From Deltaproteobacteria bacterium (GTDB lineage: Bacteria; Desulfobacterota; Desulfarculia; Desulfarculales; Desulfarculaceae), in the NCBI GenBank assembly GCA_020444205.1, contig JAHLLJ010000011.1:1-55781 (forward strand): a stretch of 55,781 nt of DNA. The letters are read 5' to 3'. The translations under genes were made by a program, and so were the position numbers. This document shows, piece after piece, positions 42,102-49,973 of this stretch. Positions within the stretch are counted from its first letter, which is position 1, and each line of letters begins with the position of its first letter. The notes under the pieces are model-generated. The model worked only from the letters and a program-made list of their open reading frames with translations, was not told where the DNA came from and did no database searches.

Positions 42102-42860
42102 CTAACCCAAGCGCAGGTTCTTTTTGTCCACCATAGGGCTGAATTGACGGGTTCCGCCCGCCTCGGCCACCACTTGCAGCAGGCCGGCGCCGTTGCGAAC
42201 CACCACCCCGCTGAGCATGGTCACCGGAGTGTCCGCGAATATCTCAGGGTAAAGGGGGGTGCTGGGCCCCAGCAGAACCACTTCGCGGCAAGTGGCGCAT
42301 GCCTCCAGCAAGGGCCCCAGGGTTTGATTGAGCAGGGTGGTGGCGCTGATTACGGCCACCTGGCATTTGGGCAGATACTTCTGAGCCTGATCCTGGGGCA
42401 ATATCTCGCCCTGGGGCAGGTCCACCCGCTCGAAGATGACCAGACGCCCGGCGCGGCGGCGCACCTCGGGCACCAAGGGGCCGAAAAAGCCCACCATGCC
42501 CACCGTGTCCTCGGGCGTAATCGCCAAAACATCCAGGATGTCGCCTGCCGACGCCTGTGCCGGGCCGGGCGAGAGCAGGGCATTGGCCACGGACATTCCC
42601 ACCGCCGCCTCGATGGGGTCGCGGGAGGCGGCCAGGTTCAGCAGCTCCGAGGCCTTTTGTCCGGCCAGGGGACGCTTGCCGCCAAAGGCGGCGCAGCCTC
42701 CCTTGGCCTGGTCGCGAAAAGTGTAGGCCACTCCGGTCCGGCCGTCTTCCAGCATTGCCGCGGTATAGCCCAGGCCCACCACCACCTGGGCCACGCGGCC
42801 CTGGGCCCGGGGGCCCAAGGCCGCGGTCAGCTTGCGGACTATGGCGCCGGGCTCAGACAA
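42102..42860 (-). CDS. DUF364 putative heavy-metal chelation protein
   Basis: A 252-residue protein. The N-terminal DUF4213-like part has VVGLGYTAAMLEDGRTGVAYT. The DUF364 core follows with VGMVGFFGPLVPEVR, LVIFERVD and VAVISATTLLNQTLGPLLEAC, then LLGPSTPLYPEIF. DUF364 proteins are predicted metal-chelating or enolase-like and often accompany metal or metallophore ABC systems. The start is TTG at 42860, preceded by GGAGG and overlapping the CGGC stop by eight bases. Placement beside a TonB-ECF operon supports metal handling. Confidence 0.85.
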   Translation of the reverse strand: MSEPGAIVRKLTAALGPRAQGRVAQVVVGLGYTAAMLEDGRTGVAYTFRDQAKGGCAAFGGKRPLAGQKASELLNLAASRDPIEAAVGMSVANALLSPGPAQASAGDILDVLAITPEDTVGMVGFFGPLVPEVRRRAGRLVIFERVDLPQGEILPQDQAQKYLPKCQVAVISATTLLNQTLGPLLEACATCREVVLLGPSTPLYPEIFADTPVTMLSGVVVRNGAGLLQVVAEAGGTRQFSPMVDKKNLRLG

Positions 42861-43218
42861 AGATGTCCTCCGGCATGTAGGGGTGAGTGCCTTCGATAAC
42901 TTCGATGCCGCTCTTGGCCTTGATCTTGGTGATGATGGTGTCGGCGTGGGGGCAGTGATCGCTCAGGCAAGGGCCGATGTGAATCTTGGTGGGCTTTTCC
43001 TCCATGGGCGCGTTCCACAGCTTCACCTGGGCCAGGCGGGTGACTATGGCCGCCCCAGGGCAGTCGCCACAGCTCAGCAGGCCCATGACCTCGGCCTCGC
43101 CCTCGGGGTAGCGGGCGAATTGGCCGCCCCGGCGGTTGAAGCCCACCAAACAGCGCGAACAACCGATGCAAACGTCGTCCATGGCTTTTTTACAGCCCAC
43201 GATCAATATCTTTTCCAT
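42853..43218 (-). CDS. CGGC-domain protein
   Basis: A 121-residue cysteine-rich protein: VGCKKAMDDVCIGCSRCLVGFNRR, LLSCGDCPGAAIVTRL and HIGPCLSDHCPHADTII. The Cys pattern (including CGDC at the usual CGGC place) marks this small family of putative metal-binding proteins of anaerobes. The ATG at 43218 has a GAGGAG site. It begins a run on the minus strand with DUF364 (8-bp overlap) and then DUF362-ferredoxin. Its role is unknown; metal delivery or sensing is likely from context. Confidence 0.85.
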   Translation of the reverse strand: MEKILIVGCKKAMDDVCIGCSRCLVGFNRRGGQFARYPEGEAEVMGLLSCGDCPGAAIVTRLAQVKLWNAPMEEKPTKIHIGPCLSDHCPHADTIITKIKAKSGIEVIEGTHPYMPEDIFV

Positions 43219-43346
43219 TTGTGCTCTCCTCAAGTAGATGAAAGCGCCCCCTTGCTGCGGGGCGAAGTTTAAACACCGTAATGTTATACAACAATTAGGG
43301 GTTTATTGACACCTTGCATCTCGCTTGAGGATTTATGGCATAAATA

Positions 43347-44522
43347 TCAGTTGTTATGGTTATTTGCGCTTTTATCGAATACTATGACCCGGTCGCGCCC
43401 GGCCTCCTTGGAGCCATAAAGGGCCCTGTCGGCCTGCTTGATGAGCGCTTCCAGCACCTCCCTGGGCGATCCATGCTGATTTTCACCCAGCTTCCTGATG
43501 CAAGTGACCCCCAGGCTGGCGGTTACCCCCACCTTCTGTTTGCCCGAGTCCACCCGGGCCTTGGCGATATATTCTCGCAGACGTTCGGCCATACTGGCCG
43601 CTTGCCCAATGCTGGTTTCGGGCAACACCAGAACAAACTCCTCACCGCCCAGGCGGGCGCATATGTCCACCGAACGGGTTATGTCCAAAAGAATCCGGCT
43701 TATCTTTACCAGGACCCTATCTCCACAGTCGTGACCGTGGCGGTCGTTGATCAACTTGAAGCGGTCGATGTCGAGCATGACCAGGGCCAGGTCGTGGATA
43801 TGGCGGCGCGCGCGCTTGATCTCGTTTTCCGCCAACACATAAAAATGGCGGCGGTTGTACAGGCCGGTTAGATGGTCGACGATGGCCATCTCCCGGTAGC
43901 GTTCCTCGCTTTCGCGCAAGGCCGCCTCCACCTGCCGGCGGGTTTGGATCTCCTTTTCCAACTCCTGGTTCTTGGTGGTGAGTTCGGCCTCTTTTTGTCT
44001 GAGCGCGTCCAAGGTGGAGGCAAGACGCTGGGTCATGGCGTTGAAGGCCGTGGCAAACTCGCCCATAAAGTCCACCCGCTGGCTGAAGTCGCCGTCCGCC
44101 ACCCGTTGGGTCTGCCAGGTGAGGTGACGGAAGTGGGCTTGCAGGGTCTTAAGGGCTCCGGCCATGAAGCCCTTGGCCTCTATGTCCACTGCCAGGTCGC
44201 CGGTGGACAGGGCCAAGGTGGAGGCTCTGATGGCCCAAAGGGTTTGGAAAACCTTAAGCAGTAGTTTGTTGTCTGCCAAGGTGCCGTATATTTTATCGGG
44301 CGGGTGGTTGGAGTTGATCACCGTGCATAACAGGTTTAAGGCCTCTTCCATTTCCACCAACTGGATGGAATGAAAAGGCAAAGGAGGCCCTTCGGCCTCT
44401 GCGGCCAGGCGGGTGGCCAGCTCAGCCAGGCGCCGCACCTGCTCAGGTTTTGGGGTGGGGAGGGATTTATCCAAATCCTCGGCCAGGGCTCGGATTTGCT
44501 TGGCGAGCTCGGTCAAGGTCAC
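43347..44522 (-). CDS. GGDEF diguanylate cyclase
   Basis: A 391-residue soluble protein. The N-terminal helical region (1-145) contains no recognised sensor. A HAMP-like segment (VADGDFSQRVDFMGEFATAFNAMTQRL) and a coiled coil (about 165-205) follow. The GGDEF domain (about 215-385) has the active motif GGEEF and an inhibitory RxxD site (RSVD) exactly five residues before it, so it is probably active and product-inhibited. The start is GTG at 44522, three bases after the V4R stop, so the V4R protein is the likely input partner. It makes cyclic di-GMP. Confidence 0.92.
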   Translation of the reverse strand: MTLTELAKQIRALAEDLDKSLPTPKPEQVRRLAELATRLAAEAEGPPLPFHSIQLVEMEEALNLLCTVINSNHPPDKIYGTLADNKLLLKVFQTLWAIRASTLALSTGDLAVDIEAKGFMAGALKTLQAHFRHLTWQTQRVADGDFSQRVDFMGEFATAFNAMTQRLASTLDALRQKEAELTTKNQELEKEIQTRRQVEAALRESEERYREMAIVDHLTGLYNRRHFYVLAENEIKRARRHIHDLALVMLDIDRFKLINDRHGHDCGDRVLVKISRILLDITRSVDICARLGGEEFVLVLPETSIGQAASMAERLREYIAKARVDSGKQKVGVTASLGVTCIRKLGENQHGSPREVLEALIKQADRALYGSKEAGRDRVIVFDKSANNHNN

Positions 44523-44525
44523 GGC

Positions 44526-45041
44526 CTAATCCACCACCTTGGCCGTAAAGCGGCAGGTGCGGTCGCCGGTGCACCAGCAGTCCACCTCTTTCACCTCGAA
44601 GTTGCGCCCGGTGAAGCTCTCCATGAGTCCGGCAATGAAGCCCTCGTCGTAAACGCAGATTTCGTAGTCCAACTCGGGCAGGCCCGAGCAATCGAGGTCT
44701 TCGGAGACCGTGACCACAAAGGAGCCCGCCTCCAGGTCTGCCTCTTCTACCCGCAGTATGCCGATACCCATTTCTCTGAGCACGCTTTGCAGCGAGCGCA
44801 CGAAGTCGTTGAAGTTGTTCTGCTGGCCCAGGATGTTTTTGTAAAATTCGGAGCCGGCCAGGTGACCTGCTTGGTAAAAAATTTGGTCGGCTTTTTCTTT
44901 GTCCAGCTCTTGCTCCAAAACATCGCGGATACAAAATTGCATCAAGCGATAGACCTCCAGGCGGGTGCCGGGGCCTAGATTAGGCCTGCCCTGAGTAATG
45001 TCCCCCAGCAAGTCCCAGGAAAATTGATATTTGCGATCCAA
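44526..45041 (-). CDS. V4R (4-vinyl reductase-type) small-molecule-binding protein
   Basis: A 171-residue single-domain protein. It reads YQAGHLAGSEFYKNIL, then VVTVSEDLDCSGLPEL, FIAGLMESFTGRNFEVKEVDCWCTGDRTCRF. The closing Cys-rich segment is the mark of V4R domains, which bind small hydrophobic or aromatic ligands or metals. The start is TTG at 45041 with GGGGAGG six bases ahead; a TTG 11 codons earlier lacks a site. The gene directly precedes the GGDEF cyclase, so it probably senses a ligand for cyclic di-GMP control. Confidence 0.85.
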   Translation of the reverse strand: MDRKYQFSWDLLGDITQGRPNLGPGTRLEVYRLMQFCIRDVLEQELDKEKADQIFYQAGHLAGSEFYKNILGQQNNFNDFVRSLQSVLREMGIGILRVEEADLEAGSFVVTVSEDLDCSGLPELDYEICVYDEGFIAGLMESFTGRNFEVKEVDCWCTGDRTCRFTAKVVD

Positions 45042-45082
45042 CGCGTTCCTCCCCGATTCTTTATGTGCTCGCAAAAATAATC

Positions 45083-45184
45083 AATGCCATTTTGAACATA
45101 TAAGTTTAGCATGCCGCTGTTCAAAGGGACAGCCGCAACCATGGGACTTTATCGGCTAAGGGATGATGTAAAATAAATGGCATT
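45083..45184. repeat. Widely spaced 10-bp inverted repeat in divergent promoter region
   Basis: AATGCCATTT (45083-45092) and AAATGGCATT (45175-45184) are exact inverse complements. One is near each divergent gene: about 40 bp upstream of V4R and about 25 bp upstream of the RCK-Usp gene. They could be matching half sites of a regulator shared by both operons. Confidence 0.45.
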
Positions 45185-45207
45185 ATGCGACAAACTCAGG
45201 CAAGGCC

Positions 45208-46641
45208 ATGAATAAAAAACGCAAGATTTTGATATGCGGGGCAGGCGCGGTGACCCACGAGTTGCTCAAGCGGCTAAGCGGCCGTTGGGAGCTCACTCTC
45301 ATCGGCCGGGACCCGGCCAACTTGGAAAGGGCCCACGCGGTCTATGAGGGCGAGTTGACCACCGTGGAAGGCGATCCCTCCAGTTCGGTTGTGTTGGAGC
45401 AGGCTGGTCTGGCCGGGCAGGAATACGTGGCCGCCCTGGACGAAGACGACGCGGTGAACCTGGCCGTGGCTCGGGCCGCCTGCCAGGCCGAAGTGGTTCA
45501 TGTGCTGGCGGTCTATTACCAGGCGCAAAGCCAGGAGAGCTTCGATGAGTTGAAGGTGGAAGCCCTTTTGGCCAGCGCCGCCCTGGCCCGGGAGCTGAAC
45601 CATTTTTTGGAGGCTCCCGACCTGGCGGTAACCCCCTTGGGGGGGTGCCGGGGCGCGGTGATGGAGCTGAAAACCGAGGATATGCCCCACTTGGTGGGCC
45701 GGCGGGTGGATTCGGTGCGTGGGGATAAATGGCGGCTGGTGGCCCTGTCCCGGGATGGGCAACTGTTGCTGACCGATCCTCACCTCCGCGTTCAGCGCGG
45801 CGACCGTCTGCTGCTATTGGGGCCGCCGGATACCTATGGCGACGTATGCTCCCAACTGGAGTGCGGCCTGCCCGGCTTCCCCTTGTCCTGGGGGCACACC
45901 CTGCTGGTGGTGCTCAATTCCAAAGATGCCGACGAGCACGAGGGCCTGATGAACGAGGCCCTGGGTTGGGCCCTGAACAGCCAGGTAAGCGACACCATAA
46001 TCCTGTGCCGTCAGGGACAGTGCGACCTTAAAACCCAGATCAACGAGTGGCCGGCGGCCTGCCAAGTGCGCGTGGAGCAGGCGCCGTCGGGCCTGCTGGA
46101 GCGGGCCCGGGAGCTGTGTGGCCAAAGCGAGGTGGGTTTGGTGGTGATGGGCAAGTTCGAGCCCACCCTGCTGGAGTCTTTGGCCAAGTCCGCTCTCATG
46201 AACTTGGCCGAGTCCCTGGGAGCGCCGCTGGTGCTGGCCGGCGGCACCGCGCCCTACCAGAAAATCCTGGTGCCCTTCAACGGCCGGGCCCGTTCCCTGG
46301 CCGCCCTGGAGGTAGCTGCCGAGGTGGCCCGCCAGAGCGGGGGCGAGGTGAGCCTGGCCATGGTGGAGGAACCGGAGTTCATGCACGACGGTAAAGGTGT
46401 AACCTGGGTGGAGCAGGTGCGGGCCTTGGCCAAGGAGCAGGCGCATATCCTCAAGCTACCCATCGAAGAGGTGGTGCTGGAGGGCAACCCGGTGCGGCGC
46501 ATCAGCGAGCTGTCGGCTGATTATGATCTAATGGTGGTGGGCGGCTCCAGCCGGGGCCGGGGCCTGTTGTCTCCCAATGTGGGCGAGCACCTGGCCGAAA
46601 AGGCGGCCTGCTCGGTGCTGGTGGTGGCCAAGGAGGGCTGA
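45208..46641 (+). CDS. RCK (TrkA-type) protein fused to two universal-stress domains
   Basis: A 477-residue protein. Residues 1-130 form an RCK_N/TrkA-N Rossmann domain (ILICGAGAVTHELLKRL, with Thr at the usual third Gly). Residues 140-215 are RCK_C (VMELKTEDMPHLVGRRVDSV, LRVQRGDRLLLLGP). Two Usp-like domains follow (about 230-345 and 350-475); the second has YQKILVPFNGRARSLAALEVA and MVVGGSSRGRGLLSPNVGEHLAEKAACSVLVV, close to the ATP-binding GSSRG form. It probably gates the CPA2 antiporter encoded four bases downstream, in response to nucleotides. Confidence 0.85.
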   Translation: MNKKRKILICGAGAVTHELLKRLSGRWELTLIGRDPANLERAHAVYEGELTTVEGDPSSSVVLEQAGLAGQEYVAALDEDDAVNLAVARAACQAEVVHVLAVYYQAQSQESFDELKVEALLASAALARELNHFLEAPDLAVTPLGGCRGAVMELKTEDMPHLVGRRVDSVRGDKWRLVALSRDGQLLLTDPHLRVQRGDRLLLLGPPDTYGDVCSQLECGLPGFPLSWGHTLLVVLNSKDADEHEGLMNEALGWALNSQVSDTIILCRQGQCDLKTQINEWPAACQVRVEQAPSGLLERARELCGQSEVGLVVMGKFEPTLLESLAKSALMNLAESLGAPLVLAGGTAPYQKILVPFNGRARSLAALEVAAEVARQSGGEVSLAMVEEPEFMHDGKGVTWVEQVRALAKEQAHILKLPIEEVVLEGNPVRRISELSADYDLMVVGGSSRGRGLLSPNVGEHLAEKAACSVLVVAKEG

Positions 46642-46645
46642 GCCC

Positions 46646-47842
46646 GTGGAGTTGTCCCAGGCCCTATCGCTGCTTTTGATCACTGTAGCCGCCGCCCTTT
46701 TGCCCGGCGTGGCCCGCCTGATGCGCCTGCCCGCCCCGGTGCTGGAGATCATCTTCGGCATCATTCTGGGCAAGAGCTTTTTCGATCTGCAGCTCACCGG
46801 CCAGTGGATGAACTTCCTGGCTCAGCTCGGTTTTTTAGTGCTCATGCTGCACGCGGGCATGGAGATCGACTTCAAGGCCTTGGGGCGCCAGCGCCCTTCC
46901 CAGTTGGCCTTCCAAGTACTGGTGTTTATCTGCACCGCCGGTCTGGCCTTGGTTGCCTGCCTGGCCCTGGGCCTGGGGGCGTTCATGGCCCTGGTGCTTT
47001 CCACCACCTCCCTGGGGCTGGTGCTGCCCATCCTCAAGGAATCGGGCATGGTCAAAAGCCCCCTGGCCCAGAGCATTCTGGTGGCCGCCACCCTGGCTGA
47101 TTTCCTCACCTTGCTGTTGCTCACCCTGTACAACTCCTGGCACATGCACGGGGCGAGCTGGCGTTTGGCCTTGCCCATACCCATGTTCGTGGGCTTTGGC
47201 CTGCTGCTGTGGCTGGGGCGTTTGTGGGCCTGGTGGTATCCGGAGCCGGCTCAGCGCTTGCTGCTCTCGGACGACCCCCAGGAGCAGGGGGTGCGGTTTT
47301 CCCTGGCCCTGTTGTTTTTGTTCGTGGCCATCAGCGAACTGGCCGGGCTGGAGCCGGTGCTGGGGGCCTTCATGGGCGGCTGCGTCATCTCTTTTGTTAT
47401 GCGCCAGAAGGAACCCCTGGAGAGCAAGCTCTCAGGCCTGGGCTTCGGGTTTTTGATCCCCATCTTTTTCATTCACGTGGGCATGCAGTTCAACCTGCAC
47501 AGCATAGCCGGACCGGGCCGCCTGACGTCGAGCTTGCTGTTGCTGCTGGTTGCCTTGGCGGTGAAGCTTTTGCCCAGCCTGCTCTACACCCTGCAGGGAG
47601 TGGGCTGGCGAGGCGCGCTGCAGACCGGGTTTCTGCTGTCAGCCCGGCTAAGCCTGATCGTGGCCGCGGCCTCCATCGGCCTTGAGGCCGGGTTGCTCAC
47701 CGCGGAGCAGAAGGACGCCATTGTGCTTTTGGCCCTTTTTACCTGCTTTATCGGCCCCACTGTGTTCAAGCTTTTACTGCCCAAAGAACCACCGCCGGCG
47801 TCCCAAAAACCACTGCCCCAGACCCCTCGCACCAGGCTTTAG
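46646..47842 (+). CDS. CPA2-family cation/proton antiporter
   Basis: A 399-residue membrane protein with about 12 helices: LPAPVLEIIFGIILGKSFF, LAQLGFLVLMLHAGMEIDF (usual LF.GLE element), FMALVLSTTSLGLVLPIL, ISELAGLEPVLGAFMGGC and FFIHVGMQ. The GTG start at 46646 follows an AAGGAGG site inside the end of the RCK-Usp gene; a frame to 46577 merely overlaps it. No RCK domain is fused, so the upstream protein probably regulates it. It exchanges K+ or Na+ for protons. Confidence 0.88.
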   Translation: MELSQALSLLLITVAAALLPGVARLMRLPAPVLEIIFGIILGKSFFDLQLTGQWMNFLAQLGFLVLMLHAGMEIDFKALGRQRPSQLAFQVLVFICTAGLALVACLALGLGAFMALVLSTTSLGLVLPILKESGMVKSPLAQSILVAATLADFLTLLLLTLYNSWHMHGASWRLALPIPMFVGFGLLLWLGRLWAWWYPEPAQRLLLSDDPQEQGVRFSLALLFLFVAISELAGLEPVLGAFMGGCVISFVMRQKEPLESKLSGLGFGFLIPIFFIHVGMQFNLHSIAGPGRLTSSLLLLLVALAVKLLPSLLYTLQGVGWRGALQTGFLLSARLSLIVAAASIGLEAGLLTAEQKDAIVLLALFTCFIGPTVFKLLLPKEPPPASQKPLPQTPRTRL

Positions 47843-48051
47843 TTTGGCTCGCTAATTCTGGCAAGCCGGTGGGCATGGCCGTACCGGGCCTGGGCTAGCT
47901 TGGCTCCCGTCGGCCTTGCCCTCGGACGTTTTTCTTGCCGAGATTCAGAGCAAATGGTGCCTCCAATATGGCATTTTGGTTACAAATCGTACAGGCGGTG
48001 TGCAATATCTTATAATTTTTGAATAACTACCTTCTGGCAAAGGAGTGAACC

Positions 48052-48501
48052 TTGTCCAAAAGCGGCGTTTCCTACAAAGGCGACCTGCCTGCCCAGCAAG
48101 CCTTGGCCCTCCTGGAGAATTTGGTGGAGTCGCTGAAAAAGGGGTCGGTTTGCGTGCAGGTGGACCAAGAGCACGTGGTTATGGGCCTGAGCAAGTCCAC
48201 GCCCGTGGGGGTGGAGATCGGTGCTTCCCAGAAAAAGGGCAAGCGGCGCTTGAGTCTTGAACTGAGCTGGAGTGATCCCAAACACGATGCAGAGCAGGCG
48301 TCCGCCATAATGATCGGGACCCAGGCCCCAACCGAGGCTGCTCCCAAAACCACCCCGGCGGCTGCGCCGGTTGAAAAGCCCGCGGTACCTAAAAAGGCAG
48401 CACCCAAAAAAGCAGTGCCCAAGAAAAAGGCCGCCGCCCCCAAGAAAGCTTCGAAAAAAGCCACGACCCGCAAAAAGGCCACAAGCCCCAAAAACAAGTG
48501 A
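48052..48501 (+). CDS. Amphi-Trp domain protein with histone-H1-like basic tail
   Basis: A 149-residue protein. Residues 1-75 match the amphi-Trp domain (LPAQQALALLENLVESLKKGSV, RLSLELSW). Residues 95-149 are an Ala/Pro/Lys tail of repeated AAPKKA and PKK units, like histone H1 or bacterial HU tails, which would bind nucleic acid. The TTG start has AGGAG six bases ahead. A TATAAT box lies at 48011-48016 without a clear -35. The domain's role is unknown. Confidence 0.8.
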   Translation: MSKSGVSYKGDLPAQQALALLENLVESLKKGSVCVQVDQEHVVMGLSKSTPVGVEIGASQKKGKRRLSLELSWSDPKHDAEQASAIMIGTQAPTEAAPKTTPAAAPVEKPAVPKKAAPKKAVPKKKAAAPKKASKKATTRKKATSPKNK

Positions 48502-48708
48502 GCAACATACAGTGTCAAGGTTGGAAATGACGCACCGTGATTTTGGGTTTTGATTACGCGGCAACCGGCGCGTTTAACCACTAAATTCTATTGCCACCCA
48601 GTCCTCGTAATATATATGGCTCCCGACCGCTTTCCAGAATTACCCGGGGCGGGCCTAATCTATAATAAGCCGTAATAATTGAATAAATAATAAATAATCG
48701 GGCAAAGG

Positions 48709-48743
48709 TTGACAATGGAATTTTAAATAGGTATTTTAATACC
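48709..48743 (+). promoter_or_regulatory. Sigma-70-type promoter with overlapping dyad, Rrf2 operon
   Basis: TTGACA (48709-48714), a 17-base spacer, then TATTTT (48732-48737). The dyad GGTATT-TT-AATACC (48730-48743) covers the -10. An AAGGA site and the rrf2-type ATG follow. A repressor at the dyad would block the promoter; the Rrf2 protein itself is the simplest candidate. Confidence 0.7.
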
Positions 48744-48768
48744 AGAATAACTAATAAGGACGGTGGAC

Positions 48769-49197
48769 ATGCAGCATCTTTTAAAGATATCCGAAGCGGC
48801 TTCTCTGGCTCTGCACACCATGGGGCTGCTGGCATCCCGGCCCGGGGAGCAGGTTCCTACCCGCGAGTTGGCCGGGCGGCTGAAGGTTTCCGAAGCTCAC
48901 TTGGCTAAGGTGATGCAGCGCCTGGGCCGCGCCGGTTTGGTGCGCTCCCAGCGGGGGCCCAAGGGCGGCTTTAGTCTGCAACGTAAACCAGAGGACATCA
49001 CCCTGTTGGAGGTTTACGAAGCCACCGAGGGCCCGCTAAGGGAACGGCGCTGCTTGTTAGGCAACCCCATGTGCGACGGCAACTGCATCTTGGGTGGCTT
49101 GTTGGAGCGGGTGGGCGATGAGGTGCGCGAGTACTTTGCCCACACCAGGCTTTCGGATCTTAAGGACACCTTTCGCCAGGAGGCGGTCAATGCCTAG
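48769..49197 (+). CDS. Rrf2-family regulator with three cysteines
   Basis: A 142-residue winged-helix regulator. The DNA-binding part includes TRELAGRLKVSEAHLAKVMQRL and RSQRGPKGGFSL. Three cysteines (Cys95, Cys102, Cys106 in CLLGNPMCDGNC) could hold an Fe-S cluster as in IscR or NsrR. The ATG at 48769 has AAGGA eight bases before it; a GTG two codons upstream is less likely. It overlaps the ferredoxin gene by eight bases. It probably senses redox, nitric oxide or Fe-S status and controls its own operon. Confidence 0.92.
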   Translation: MQHLLKISEAASLALHTMGLLASRPGEQVPTRELAGRLKVSEAHLAKVMQRLGRAGLVRSQRGPKGGFSLQRKPEDITLLEVYEATEGPLRERRCLLGNPMCDGNCILGGLLERVGDEVREYFAHTRLSDLKDTFRQEAVNA

Positions 49198-49972
49198 GAC
49201 TCGCGACATAATCCATATAGACCAGGAGCTGTGTAACGGCTGCGGCCAGTGCATTCTAGATTGCGCCGAGGGCGCCCTGCAGTTGGTGGACGGCAAGGCC
49301 AAGCTGGTGGGTGAGATTTACTGCGACGGCCTGGGGGCCTGTTTGGACGGCTGCCCCACCGGCGCCCTGACCATTGAAAAGCGCGATGCCGAGGCCTTTG
49401 ACGAGCAGGCGGTGGAGGAGTTGTTGGCCTCCCAGGGCCAGGCCCAGCACCCCGAGTCCGCTCCGTCTCCGGCCCAGCCCTTTCCCAGCGCGGGCGGCTG
49501 CCCGGGCCACGCGGCCATGAGCCTGTCCCCATCCGGTCCGGCCCCGGCCGCTGACGAGGACGACTGGCCCACCCCCAGCCAGCTGGGCCACTGGCCCATC
49601 AAGCTGCAACTGCTTTCGCCCCAGGCCCCCTTTCTAAAGGGTGCGGACCTGATCCTCTTGGCTGATTGCGCGGCGGCTGCTTTGCCCGACCTGCACAAGC
49701 GTTTTCTGCCGGGCCGGGCCATTGCCCTGGCCTGTCCCAAGCTGGACGACGCCCAGGCCCATGTGGACAAGCTGGCCGAGCTGCTGGCCGGCGGAGGCAT
49801 GCGCTCGCTGACCATCGTGCACATGGAAGTGCCCTGCTGCTCGGGCCTCAACTGGATCGTGGAGCAGGCCATGCAGCGCTCCGGAGCCAAGCTGCCGGTG
49901 GGCGAGATGGTCATATCGCGCAATGGCACGGTCTTGGGCAAGCGCAACCTGCCCTGGAGCCTGGCGGCCTAA
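49190..49972 (+). CDS. 4Fe-4S ferredoxin-domain protein (type found near hcp genes)
   Basis: A 260-residue protein. The N-terminal ferredoxin domain has CNGCGQCILDCAEGA and the variant second site YCDGLGACLDGCPTGAL. A disordered Ser/Pro linker with GGCPGHA follows, then a C-terminal domain (HWPIKLQLLSPQAPFLKGADLILLADC, ALACPKLDD, EVPCCSGL). This plan is common beside Rrf2 and hybrid-cluster-protein genes in anaerobes. The ATG at 49190 has AGGAGG. It probably passes electrons to the next gene's product. Confidence 0.88.
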   Translation: MPRTRDIIHIDQELCNGCGQCILDCAEGALQLVDGKAKLVGEIYCDGLGACLDGCPTGALTIEKRDAEAFDEQAVEELLASQGQAQHPESAPSPAQPFPSAGGCPGHAAMSLSPSGPAPAADEDDWPTPSQLGHWPIKLQLLSPQAPFLKGADLILLADCAAAALPDLHKRFLPGRAIALACPKLDDAQAHVDKLAELLAGGGMRSLTIVHMEVPCCSGLNWIVEQAMQRSGAKLPVGEMVISRNGTVLGKRNLPWSLAA

Positions 49973-49973
49973 A

